Shown: in pieces, positions 1 through 9,500 of the stretch | How the letters are laid out: each line of letters begins with the position of its first letter | Position numbering within the stretch: position 1 is the first letter of the stretch | Origin: Leptotrichia sp. oral taxon 215 str. W9775 | Lineage (GTDB): Bacteria > Fusobacteriota > Fusobacteriia > Fusobacteriales > Leptotrichiaceae | Direction of reading: 5' to 3' | DNA length: 11,213 bases | NCBI RefSeq assembly: GCF_000469505.1 | Contig: NZ_KI272873.1 | Span: 1 to 11,213 of the forward strand | Translations under genes and position numbers: made by a program | Notes under the pieces: generated by a model | The model's input: the letters and a program-made list of their open reading frames with translations, nothing else | Told to the model about the DNA's origin: nothing | Database searches by the model: none

Positions 1-3000
1 TCTGTTGCTGGTGACATTGTCTTGAAGATTCCTAGTTTTAACATAGTCTGATTTTCACTTGATCTTCCTATATCTTTAAACTTGAATCTGTTATGTACTG
101 CTCCTGCATACCATCCTGAACTGTTTCCAAGTTTTACTGTTTCATCTTCATGTAGGTATGCAAATCCATATGCATCGCTTGTATAATCTATTATTCCTGC
201 CGTATCTGTACTATATTCATCTCTCATTCCGAATACTTTTATTTTATTTGACTGTTTAGACTTAGTATCCCATTCTTTAGATAAATGAGTTATTTCTTTG
301 TCTATCAGTCTTCCTGTTCCATAAGTTCTCTGCTGTATATTTGCATATTGATGTCCCATCATTTCATCAATTGCCTGGAACATTAATACTTCTTCATTGT
401 TTCCGATAGAGTTTAATTTTTGGAATAACTGATTTTCTCTAGTTCCTAATTCTTCAACTCCATATCTTTGTTCCAATCCATCAAGGAAGTTATATGTATC
501 TGTCACTTCTACCGGTGTTGCTTTATTCCCTGCAAATGATGTATATGGTATTTTTGCCAGATAAATATTATGGATAAGTCCTGTTGTCTTATCTATTGTC
601 GCTGTTGAAATCCATGATGCTGAACCTGAATATATATTCCAATCTGTTATCTGAGGGTTTGCTGTTATTGCATCATTATACGGTTTTATTATATTCTGTG
701 CTACCTGAATATATTTACTTCGTGTATTTACCGCGGCTTCTGCCCCTACTATCAGATCTGCTTTCTGCGTCTGTATTGCACTCAATCCTGTTATCGGATT
801 TGTTCCCCTCAATGTATCAATATACATTCCTATATTGGAAGTTAAGGCATCCCTTGTTTCAGGCAATGAATCAACCAGCTGAGGTGCTACAATTTGTCCG
901 CTAGGTGCAATTATCTGGGCATCAAGTGCTCCCGGATTTGCAACTATTTCAACTCCTCCCACCTTCTTACCTGTCGGTTTATTTCCTGGTGTAAATTCTT
1001 TTGCCGCTCCTCCTGTTACAGTAAAGTTTCCATAGTTCTTTATCGTTCCACCCGCAGCTTTAAAGAATGCATAACCTCCTGCTGAATTTATATATATATT
1101 ACCATGGTTTGTAAATTCTGCTCCTTTTCTTACAACTACTCCTACCGCTTTTTTAGGTGTTCCTACAGTTGTTATTGTTCCATAGTTAAATCCTTTTGCT
1201 CCTTCATCAAGATAGATTCCCATGGCTCCGTCCGCTTCAAGATTTATTGTTGCTGCTGAACCTGCTGCAGTACCATTGTATACTGTTGTTCCAGCTCCTA
1301 CTCCATACATTCCTATACTGTCTTTCCCTTTTACGTTTATTGTTCCTTCATTGACAATATTTCCTGTATAGGCAGGTGTTGTTGCATCTCCTACAAATCC
1401 GGCTGCCATACCTATTGAATATCTTGAATTTGATGTATCTGAATCTCCTACACTTATGATTCCACCAAAATTACTTGCTGTACCTCCATTTGTACTGTAA
1501 ATTCCAACATTTCCTATACCGCTTCTTAAATCCATATCCGCATAGTTGTTAACTGTTCCTGCAGAGTAAATTCCATAGTTGTCTCCTGATGTTCCGTTTG
1601 CTATAAGTTTTGTATGGTTGTCAACTGTTCCAGTATTATCTCTTGAATAAATATATATTGAGTTACCATTTAAATCAACACTGTTTACATTTGATGTAAT
1701 ATGGTTCCCCTGTCCTGCATTGGCAAATCCAAATGAACCGTTTCCTATGTTCATGGCCACACCATTAGCAACATTCACATTCTGCCCTGTTCCAGCTGTA
1801 TATACTCCTACTGCAGAATTTTGACCTAATGTTATTGTCCCTGATGTTACATTTATGTTTCCACCTTGTGAGTATATTGCCGTTCCTTGAGATCCTGCTG
1901 CTATATTTCCTGTATTGTTAACTCCATATCCATAAATTCCTACAGCATTATCCCCTACCGTTATGTTTCCTGTATTTGTTACAGTATTGTTTGTTTTTGC
2001 GTATATTCCTATATTTGGTTTATTTGGATCAGATGCATTTCCTAATGTTATATTTCCTGCATTATTTACATCTGTATTTTCACCTATTATTCCAAATTCC
2101 TTTTCTGCTGATGTTCCGCTTACTGCTCCATTATTTGTGAATGTTCCTCCACCATTTGCAAATATTCCAATAATTCCTCCTGTTGTCCCTGTACTGTTTA
2201 CAAGGTTTACATTTGTATTATTTGTTCCATTTGCAACATTGTATATGATTCCCATTCCTCTTCCTGTATTGCTTCCGGAATATTTATATTCTAAATTAGT
2301 TGATGTTGGCAATGCTGAACTTCCTGTCAGATAAATTCCCACTCCTCCATCTGCTGTTTCTATTCCGTAGTTACTGTTTAAATTTACTGTTGAGTTCTGG
2401 GCATATATTCCTATTCCGTTCGCTCCAACTTTTATATCTGATGAACCTGTTCCTGTAACATCTATGATTCCTCCACTTCCTGAATTTGAAGAATCTGTAA
2501 CCGCAATTCCTACTCCTCCGTCTCCCAAAGTAAGCGTCTTGCTGTTTGTCACTGTTATTTCATTCAGTCCTACTCCTTTATTATCATCTGCAAATATTGC
2601 TATTCCATTATTTCCTGCAACATTTATTGTTCCGTCATTTATTATTTCTACGGCTTTTCCGGCTGCTCCTGCATCCTTTCCGTATGCCTGTACTGATGAA
2701 CCTGTTGCCATCCCCACTATTCCATATCCTGAATTTGTTACATTTATTGTTCCTGCCGATGTATTTTCAAGTTTACTTCCATTTGTTCCATATATTCCAA
2801 CACCATCATCAACAGTTACTGTTCCATTGTTAGTTATTGTTCCATAACTTACATTCATAGCCGCTTTATTTGACGCTCCACCTGTTATCTCAACTGTTCC
2901 CTGATTGTCATATCCTGAATCTGCATTGCTTGTTGCTGTCGTTGACGATGCCATTCCAAGACCTTTTCCTGTTGTTGAATATACTCTCACTCCTGGATTT

Positions 3001-6000
3001 ATTGTAACTTTTTCTCTTACAAGCTGGACATTGTCAAAACTGTCTGTAGCTGTGGCATTTCCAAGCTGTGCATTTCCTCCTATTACAAATGTACCGTCTG
3101 AGTAGTATGCTTTATAATTTGAAGCATTGGCAGTAATATTTGCAAATTTTGTAGTTGTCAGAACATCAGATGCAAGGCTTCCAGAACCTGTCCATGTTAC
3201 AGTAGGCCCTCCCACTGTATTTTTTACGATTTTTGCATCTCCTGTTACTGTCAGGTTTACATTTCCCATTCCGTTATATCTTGTCGTTGTTCCAGCTGCC
3301 GCTGCATAATCACTTGCAGCTCCCACAAGTATAGTTCCTTTACTCATACTTACATTAGTAGTACCTGTAATATTAATTTTTGAAGCTGCATCAGCATAGA
3401 ATGGAGTTGTGTTGTCCACACCATTACTTCCAATATTTATGCTTCCTCCTCCAAATTTAACAGTTCCACCATTTATTGCGGCTATTCCTGCACTTTCTCC
3501 TGTATTTATAGCACTTCCTGTACCATTAATTTCAACTTCTCCGCCCTTAGCTAAAGCTCCAAGTCCATTTATTGTAGCATTTCCGCTAACAGTAACTTTT
3601 GAACCTGTTCCATCTGCATAAGCTCCTATATTCTTATATTTTTCTGCAGTTGTAGCCGCATCACTTGCCGCCCATTCATCTTTAGCTTCTATGTTTCCTG
3701 TAATTGCTATATCTCCTCCATCTTTTGAATATGCAATTACTGAACCGTATCCATATGCTTTTGTATTTTTAGCAGTTATTTTACCTCCATCTGCCACATA
3801 GGCAACTGGATTAAACTTAGTACCATTTACTTCGGCATATTTAGCTGACATTTCAACATCTACACCAAAGTTTATTTCAGATTTTGCATTCTGAAGAGCT
3901 AATTTTGTTGCCGAAGACATTCCTGCTACTCCATGAACTCCACCCATACGTGTAGTTGAATCACTCCATTTACCTTTTGCATAACCGATTATAGTTCCTA
4001 TTGCCGCTTCATTACTACTATCCTGAGCAGAACTTACAATTTTATTATCATTCGTATATGAAGTATGACTTTTATTATAGTCAACTATTGCATCTGTTCT
4101 CAATGCTATTCCATTTTTTGCTTCAGTATGACTATTTGTAGGCATTGCAACGTCAACTTGTGTACCTCTTTCTGATGCAATCATTATGTTTCCTTTTGAA
4201 TATTTACCAAATGTTACATCTATATCATTTATATAAAGAGCATGAACTTCATCTTTATCAACATAAACAAAATTATTAGTAGGATCAACTGCTCCTAAAT
4301 CTGTAGAAGGTTTTATTCCCTTTCTTTGCCCTGATTGAGCTAAAACTCCTACGTTGTTTTCAACATATTTATTATCACCACTACCTATATTTCCTTCTGA
4401 TGTTTGAGTTGTTGCCGATGAATTTAAAGCTAACTGTTCTCCTATTCTTGCACTTGGTTTTAACTCTCCCTGATGAATTCCTATTTTTGTTTTTTTCCAG
4501 CTGTCATGTCTATTAGCACCATCATTATAAATTGTTGTATATGGATATCCTGCCGCTGCATCAGGTAGTAAATCACTAAAATACATTATTACGTTTCCAT
4601 CTCCATAAGATTCAGGTGCAGTTTTAAGATTTATTATCGGTGTCATTCCTGTACCATACATGTCAACTATATTTCCACCCTGTCCTATAAGATTTTGAAA
4701 ATTTGGAGAATAACCTAATCCAGAATAAACTAAGTTGTTCCCACCTTCAAGCTTATATGTTCCTGTACTTGTTATATTAAAACTTCCTGATAATCCCATT
4801 ACCGAGTAAATAGCATTTTTTTGTGATTTTATGTCAGCATCCACATGTCCAATAAATGCTCCTCTTTGTGCGAATGAGTTATAATCTCCTGAGTTTTGAA
4901 CTACTCCATAATAAGATGAAGGATAAATATAAAATATCGTATTTTCATTCCCCTCTACATCTAATTTTATATTTTTAAATACTAATTTAGGTGCATGCCA
5001 TGTTTCAATAGAGAACATTGCTGCCCTTCCTTTTAAATATCCTTCTATATCATGCAGAGTTCCATTCCATACCGTATGTAATGCAATTCCACCTTTTTTA
5101 TTTGCTGTTCCTAGTAAGTTTGTTCCGTTATCATTTATATCTCCAGCAACATAAAATTTAACTGGATCTGTAGCAGAAGCTCCTCCATAGGTAAATCCTT
5201 TTACAACTGCTGTATTTTCATCGCCTTCTGTTATTCCAGTAGTACAAGCTGCTGGTGATGACACATATCTACAAGAACCACCTTTACTGTTAATACGCCA
5301 AATAGCAGCTGCAACCTTTCCTCCTGAAGGAGTTGCAACTCCACCTTGCACTTTATATGCTTTATTATTCAAATCTCCAGCTTGTAAATTATCAGGATCT
5401 ATATTTGGATTGTTGGGATTTACTCCTAGAGTATAGATTGTCCCAGAAGCTTCTGTTTGATTTAAAAAAGCTGTAGTTGATCCACCTGTATCATAGTCCC
5501 CATATCTACCAGTTGTAAAACTAAAATCATTAAATGGCTTAGTATTTGGTTCTGGTAAGTTCAATGTCACTGTTGGCGGAGTAATTGTCGGCGGTGCCGC
5601 AGCTACCGGCGTTGTTGCAGCAACTGACAGAACAGGTGCTGATGGGGCATTCACTGGACCTAGTACTATATTTAAAGGTTGTTTATCAACTTTTCTAGGT
5701 TTTATTCCTGCACTTAATTCAAGACTTACAATTGGTTCAGGTACCGGATCTGCACTTGCTAAACCATATTGAGTAGTCAGTCCTTTTCTCAAAGTTGTAG
5801 ATGCTGATTTTTCATTAGATGATGTTGGTAAAGTGCTATAAAACGGACTTAATGGAGATACATATCTGTTAAATACATTCTCTTCTCTTTGGAATATTCC
5901 TTCATATGGATATTTTTCTTTCTTGTCTCCTCTTCCTTTGTATGTTCCTCTCCAGTCACTGTAAAAATAGTTCATACCAAACTGCCATGAACTCCATGGA

Positions 6001-6290
6001 GATTTTACTACATGATCTCCCTGTTCCATTAACTGTACTAATTCAAGACTTGATGTCTTCATCAATTTGTTATTTTCTGTTTTAGCTTCCCTAAACAGTT
6101 TCTTCATATCTGTAATAGATGTCTGCAACCCTTTTTTCGCTGTTTCTATACTGTCTCCCTTATTAGATGTAAGAGATAACGAACCTGTAACCAGGAACGA
6201 AAACAGCAACGCTGCATTGTACTTTATATCTTTGCACTTTTTTGCAAAGGCTCTCAGTTCTTTTTCAATTCTCTTCAAATTGTTATCCAT
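1..6290 (-). CDS. Giant fusobacterial autotransporter (type Va), 3' end cut off by the window
   Basis: A single minus-strand frame stays open from the ATG at 6290 to the window edge, about 2,096 codons. Layout by residue: basic N-terminus and hydrophobic export segment (1-42, core 26-40); predicted amphipathic helix (47-90); W/Y-rich module with VKSPWSSWQFGMNYFYSDW (95-113); Ala/Pro-rich linker (about 205-250); Gly/Asn/Thr/Ser-rich passenger, with G-[IV]-G-[IV]-Y repeats at about 1160-1750; linker helix (about 1950-1995); and the start of an outer-membrane beta-barrel from about 2010. This order matches fusobacterial type V autotransporters, which export a beta-helical adhesin through their own barrel. 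By analogy with family barrels, roughly 200 residues are missing on the left. No protease triad was seen, so adhesion or biofilm formation is the likeliest role, but the ligand cannot be read from sequence. Only three cysteines were found (19, 340, 349). The start is supported by a GGAGGT ribosome site five to six bases upstream. The family call is strong; the specific function is unknown. Confidence 0.93.
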   Translation of the reverse strand, partial: MDNNLKRIEKELRAFAKKCKDIKYNAALLFSFLVTGSLSLTSNKGDSIETAKKGLQTSITDMKKLFREAKTENNKLMKTSSLELVQLMEQGDHVVKSPWSSWQFGMNYFYSDWRGTYKGRGDKKEKYPYEGIFQREENVFNRYVSPLSPFYSTLPTSSNEKSASTTLRKGLTTQYGLASADPVPEPIVSLELSAGIKPRKVDKQPLNIVLGPVNAPSAPVLSVAATTPVAAAPPTITPPTVTLNLPEPNTKPFNDFSFTTGRYGDYDTGGSTTAFLNQTEASGTIYTLGVNPNNPNIDPDNLQAGDLNNKAYKVQGGVATPSGGKVAAAIWRINSKGGSCRYVSSPAACTTGITEGDENTAVVKGFTYGGASATDPVKFYVAGDINDNGTNLLGTANKKGGIALHTVWNGTLHDIEGYLKGRAAMFSIETWHAPKLVFKNIKLDVEGNENTIFYIYPSSYYGVVQNSGDYNSFAQRGAFIGHVDADIKSQKNAIYSVMGLSGSFNITSTGTYKLEGGNNLVYSGLGYSPNFQNLIGQGGNIVDMYGTGMTPIINLKTAPESYGDGNVIMYFSDLLPDAAAGYPYTTIYNDGANRHDSWKKTKIGIHQGELKPSARIGEQLALNSSATTQTSEGNIGSGDNKYVENNVGVLAQSGQRKGIKPSTDLGAVDPTNNFVYVDKDEVHALYINDIDVTFGKYSKGNIMIASERGTQVDVAMPTNSHTEAKNGIALRTDAIVDYNKSHTSYTNDNKIVSSAQDSSNEAAIGTIIGYAKGKWSDSTTRMGGVHGVAGMSSATKLALQNAKSEINFGVDVEMSAKYAEVNGTKFNPVAYVADGGKITAKNTKAYGYGSVIAYSKDGGDIAITGNIEAKDEWAASDAATTAEKYKNIGAYADGTGSKVTVSGNATINGLGALAKGGEVEINGTGSAINTGESAGIAAINGGTVKFGGGSINIGSNGVDNTTPFYADAASKINITGTTNVSMSKGTILVGAASDYAAAAGTTTRYNGMGNVNLTVTGDAKIVKNTVGGPTVTWTGSGSLASDVLTTTKFANITANASNYKAYYSDGTFVIGGNAQLGNATATDSFDNVQLVREKVTINPGVRVYSTTGKGLGMASSTTATSNADSGYDNQGTVEITGGASNKAAMNVSYGTITNNGTVTVDDGVGIYGTNGSKLENTSAGTINVTNSGYGIVGMATGSSVQAYGKDAGAAGKAVEIINDGTINVAGNNGIAIFADDNKGVGLNEITVTNSKTLTLGDGGVGIAVTDSSNSGSGGIIDVTGTGSSDIKVGANGIGIYAQNSTVNLNSNYGIETADGGVGIYLTGSSALPTSTNLEYKYSGSNTGRGMGIIYNVANGTNNTNVNLVNSTGTTGGIIGIFANGGGTFTNNGAVSGTSAEKEFGIIGENTDVNNAGNITLGNASDPNKPNIGIYAKTNNTVTNTGNITVGDNAVGIYGYGVNNTGNIAAGSQGTAIYSQGGNINVTSGTITLGQNSAVGVYTAGTGQNVNVANGVAMNIGNGSFGFANAGQGNHITSNVNSVDLNGNSIYIYSRDNTGTVDNHTKLIANGTSGDNYGIYSAGTVNNYADMDLRSGIGNVGIYSTNGGTASNFGGIISVGDSDTSNSRYSIGMAAGFVGDATTPAYTGNIVNEGTINVKGKDSIGMYGVGAGTTVYNGTAAGSAATINLEADGAMGIYLDEGAKGFNYGTITTVGTPKKAVGVVVRKGAEFTNHGNIYINSAGGYAFFKAAGGTIKNYGNFTVTGGAAKEFTPGNKPTGKKVGGVEIVANPGALDAQIIAPSGQIVAPQLVDSLPETRDALTSNIGMYIDTLRGTNPITGLSAIQTQKADLIVGAEAAVNTRSKYIQVAQNIIKPYNDAITANPQITDWNIYSGSASWISTATIDKTTGLIHNIYLAKIPYTSFAGNKATPVEVTDTYNFLDGLEQRYGVEELGTRENQLFQKLNSIGNNEEVLMFQAIDEMMGHQYANIQQRTYGTGRLIDKEITHLSKEWDTKSKQSNKIKVFGMRDEYSTDTAGIIDYTSDAYGFAYLHEDETVKLGNSSGWYAGAVHNRFKFKDIGRSSENQTMLKLGIFKTMSPAT
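1050..2810 (-). repeat. Degenerate beta-helix rung repeats in the autotransporter passenger
   Basis: In translation (about residues 1160-1750) the passenger has about 22 units, each with a short G-[IV]-G-[IV]-Y/F-like core followed by an N-x-G-x-I-x-V-G-like strand. Clear cores are GVGIYG near 2795, GIGIYA near 2411, GVGIYL near 2341, NIGIYA near 2007, AVGIYG near 1936, AVGVYT near 1806, NYGIYS near 1570, NVGIYS near 1500 and SIGMYG near 1300. Spacing is often 65-90 bases (22-30 residues), as expected for one rung of a beta-solenoid. Copies are diverged at the DNA level, so this is a protein-fold repeat rather than a recent tandem duplication. The beta-solenoid assignment is inferred from pattern and spacing. 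Confidence 0.75.
5540..5660 (-). other. Ala/Pro-rich hinge between conserved N-terminal module and passenger
   Basis: Encodes about residues 211-251 of the autotransporter, including the runs VAAAPPTITPPTV and LPEPNTKP. It separates the conserved N-terminal module from the first folded passenger segment. The underlying DNA (about 5575-5630) is visibly richer in G and C than its surroundings because of Ala, Pro and Gly codons. A flexible spacer is the simplest reading. Confidence 0.6.
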
Positions 6291-6294
6291 AACT

Positions 6295-6300
6295 ACCTCC
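6295..6300 (-). promoter_or_regulatory. Ribosome binding site of the autotransporter gene
   Basis: The minus strand reads GGAGGT-AGTT-ATG, a full Shine-Dalgarno core close to the start. It fixes the initiation codon at 6290 and suggests efficient translation. Confidence 0.9.
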
Positions 6301-6315
6301 AACTTTCTTAAAGTT
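6301..6315 (-). other. Small hairpin directly against the Shine-Dalgarno
   Basis: The minus strand reads AACTTT-AAG-AAAGTT, a 6-bp perfect stem with a 3-base loop. Its 3' end touches the GGAGGT. The stem is A/U-rich and weak on its own, so it may only modestly affect ribosome access. It could equally be chance in AT-rich DNA. Confidence 0.4.
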
Positions 6316-6434
6316 CAATTTTTTAATGCTTTTTCTTTACTTCCCTAAATTTTAATTTTGTTTTTTTATTTTAAGGATTTTTTTTACATTATTAATCTTA
6401 ATATCCTTTTATTCTATAAGACTTATTTTAGCAA

Positions 6435-6463
6435 ATTATAACAAAAATAAAAGATTATGTCAA
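6435..6463 (-). promoter_or_regulatory. Near-perfect extended sigma-70 promoter for the autotransporter
   Basis: Read on the minus strand: TTGACA (6458-6463), a 17-base spacer (6441-6457), then TATAAT (6435-6440) preceded by the extended -10 TGn (TGTTATAAT, 6435-6443). Both hexamers and the spacing are exact consensus. Its only downstream gene is the autotransporter, about 145 bases away. The -35 box lies inside the 3' arm of the polC terminator hairpin. High basal expression is expected unless repressed. Confidence 0.85.
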
Positions 6464-6490
6464 TTTCTTAATACCCTTTGACATAATCTT
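6440..6490 (-). terminator. Intrinsic terminator after polC
   Basis: A perfect 13-bp inverted repeat pairs AAGATTATGTCAA (6451-6463) with TTGACATAATCTT (6478-6490) across a 14-base loop. On the minus strand the stem is followed by TTATTTTTG, an adequate U-tract. It lies about 92 bases past the polC stop. On the plus strand there is no good T-run after the stem, so it acts toward the left. The stem is A/U-rich, so read-through is possible. Confidence 0.75.
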
Positions 6491-6582
6491 AATTAAATTT
6501 ATTTGCTTTTTAACTGAGAAACTTGCATTTTTACAAATCTATGAGCTATTTATTTTTCCTAATTCAAAACATTTTCTCTCTC

Positions 6583-9500
6583 TTAAAACAATGTCTGCTG
6601 ATTTGTTGCTGATAATTCAGGTACACATTCATATGTTTTCAGCAAGTCCATTACTGTTTTATTTAATTTTGTTCTTTTTACAAGATCTTCCATTGATAGA
6701 AATTCTCCTTTTTTTCTTTCATTTACAACATTAACCGCAACTGATTCACCAAGTCCGTCCATTGCAATTAACGGCATTCTTATCTTTCCATCTTCAATAG
6801 TGAAGGAAGTGGCTTCCGATTTATAAATATCTATCTGCATAAGCTCAATCTTTCTATAATGCATCTCAATCAGAATTTCATATAGGAACAGTTCCTGTTT
6901 TTCCTTTGCATTAAGGTTTCCTTTTGCATCAAGCTCCTTTTTTGACCTTTTCAGTTCATCCACAGGCTTGAACATGGCTGTCATTTTAAAATCAGCGGCC
7001 TTTCTATTTAAAAATGCCGTATAAAATTCAAGCGGATAATAAACTTTAAAATAAGCTATTCTCACAGCCATCATAACGTAAGCCACAGCGTGTCCTTTAG
7101 GGAACATATATTTTATTTTTTCGCACGAATCAATATACCACTGTTTTACCTTATGTTTTTTCATTATTTCTGAAAATTCTTTCCATTTTTCAGGATTTTT
7201 CGTAGGCTGACCTTTTCTGACAAATTCCATTATCGTAAAGGCAACCGATTTATCAAGCCCATTATCAATCAGATAGTTCATAATGTCATCACGGACTGTT
7301 ATTATTTCACTTAAGGTAGCAATTCCCTGTCTTACATATTCCTGCGCATTATTCAGCCACACGTCAGTTCCATGGGAAAGCCCTGATATTCTCACAAGTT
7401 CCGCAAATGTTTTAGGTTTCGTATCCATAAGCATCTGTTTTACAAACGAAGTTCCAAATTCAGGTATTCCTGATGAACCTGTTTTAGAATCAATATCCGC
7501 AGGTTCCACACCAAGAGCCTCTGTTCCACTGAAAAGGCTCATAACCTTTTCATCATCAAGAGGAATACTGTAAATATCCACTCCTGTCAAATCCTGAAGT
7601 ATTCTCAATGTAGTCGGATCATCATGTCCAAGTATATCAAGTTTTACAAGCTGCTCATCCATTACGTGATAATCAAAGTGAGTCGTTTTTGACTCGGCAT
7701 TCATATCATTTGCCGGTCTCTGAATAGGACAGAAATCGTATATGGACTTGTCACTTGGTACAACTATCATTCCTCCCGGATGCTGGCCAGTTGTTTTTCT
7801 CGCCCCTTCACATCCTTTTGCAATTCTTGTAAGTTCAGCTTTTCTCTTACTTATTTCCGGACTTCCTTCTATTTCCTCAAAATATTTTCTCACATATCCA
7901 AAAGCGTTCTTCTCTGCCAATGTTGCAATTGTTCCTGCCCTGAATACATTATCAGATCCAAATAATTCTTCCGTATATTTATGTATTTCTCCCTGATATT
8001 CTCCTGAGAAGTTCAAATCTATATCCGGTACCTTATCTCCATTAAATCCCATAAATACTTCAAATGGTATTGCATGCCCGTCTTTTATATATTTTGTTCC
8101 ACATTCAGGACAAACTTTATCAGGCAGGTCAGGCCCGCTCCCTTCAAATTCCATAAATTCCGTATGTTTACAGTTAGGACATCTGTAATGAGGATACAGA
8201 CCGTTAACTTCAGTTATTCCCATCAGATACGCCACAATTGACGAACCTACGGATCCCCTTGATCCCACTAAATATCCATTATCAAGAGACTTCTTAACAA
8301 GTTTCTGGGCGATAAGGTAAAGAACCGCGAAACCATTTCCAATTATTGAGTTCAGCTCTTTTTCTATTCTTTCCTTCAGATGTTCAGGAACATTTTCCCC
8401 GTACAGTTCATGAAGTTTCGCATAAGTCATCTGCCTTACTTCTTCTTCAGCCCCCTCTATTTTTGGCGGATAGAATCCTGTAGGTATAGGTCTTACTTTT
8501 TCTATCATATCATTTATCTTATGAGTATTTTCTACAACAACTTCATATGCCTTGTCTTCACCTAAATATGAAAATTCTTCCAGCATTTCTTCAGTTGTTC
8601 TGAAAAATAGCCTTTTATCGTAAGAAAATATACGGCGACCCATTCCGCTTCCTAAAATAAGCACACTACGGTTAACCGCTTCCCTTTCTTCCAGATAATG
8701 GGCATCTCCTGTTGCAACTACTATTTTCCCCAGTTTTTTACCAAGATTGTAGAAATAATTATTCATCTCCACAATTTTATCAAGACTTTCAATATCTCCC
8801 GTTCCTTCCAGATCAACATAATTTGTCATGGGATGTATTTCAATATAGTCATAAAATTTTGCCCTTTCCTCAATATCTTTCAAATCCGATCCACGTATAA
8901 ACATATTCGCAAGCTCACCGTTATTTCCAAATACTGCCGATGCCGAACTTGCAATTAGAAGATTTTCCCTTTTTTCATTTAGCAGTGATTTAGGTATTCT
9001 TGGCTTTCTGTTTCCAAAAAATTCAATATGACTTCTAGATATAAGCTCATAAAGATCCCTTAATCCTGCCTGATTTTTCACAAGAATCATTGTGTTCAAA
9101 GTTTCGGCATTCTGTATATTTGTCTCCAGTTCCCTACTTATTTCTGTAAGTTTTAATATTCCCCTACTTAGCACCATATTTAAAAATTTCTGAAATATTT
9201 CAGCAGTTGCCTTTGCATCATCCACTGCCCTATGGTGATTATCAAGGGAAATATTAAAATAGTTAGCTACATTCTTAAGTCCAAATCTTTTCTGATCAGG
9301 CAGCAGAACTCTTGCCCAGTGCAATGTATCAATAACACTTGGGGAATATTCCAGCCCTTGATTTTTAGCCTTCTGATTAATAAATCCCACATCAAACTTG
9401 GCATTGTGTGCAACAACTGTTGTATCCTTACAAAATTCTAAAAATTCAGGCAATACTTTTTCAATATTGTCAGCATCCTTCACCATATCATTTGTAATAT

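Larger units (their letters stand above)
6291..6434 (-). other. Long A-rich 5' leader of the autotransporter mRNA
   Basis: With the start of transcription expected near 6428, the leader would be about 138 bases. It contains A-runs (minus strand) of 7 at 6361-6367 and 8 at 6378-6385. A weak inverted repeat pairs AAGGAT at 6373-6378 with ATCCTT at 6403-6408. I see no recognisable riboswitch and no credible leader peptide. Confidence 0.5.

Noticed and set aside
584..3621. Several plus-strand open frames of 60-127 codons opposite the autotransporter
   Set aside because: They are mirror images of the Gly/Asn/Val-rich passenger, giving Pro/Val/Leu/Phe-rich low-complexity peptides. They overlap one another and the long minus-strand gene.
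5244..5273. CxxxxxxxxC pair as a metal or redox site
   Set aside because: The spacing and the lack of His/Cys partners do not fit a metal site, and the protein is exported. A structural disulfide is simpler.
6067..6348. Plus-strand open frame of 93 codons across the autotransporter start
   Set aside because: It is antisense to the export signal and leader of a well-supported gene. Its hydrophobic look comes from the complementary strand of Lys/Glu/Asn codons.
6373..6408. Inverted repeat AAGGAT/ATCCTT in the leader as a riboswitch or attenuator
   Set aside because: Only six pairs with a 24-base A/T-rich loop, and no aptamer-like conserved core or following U-run.
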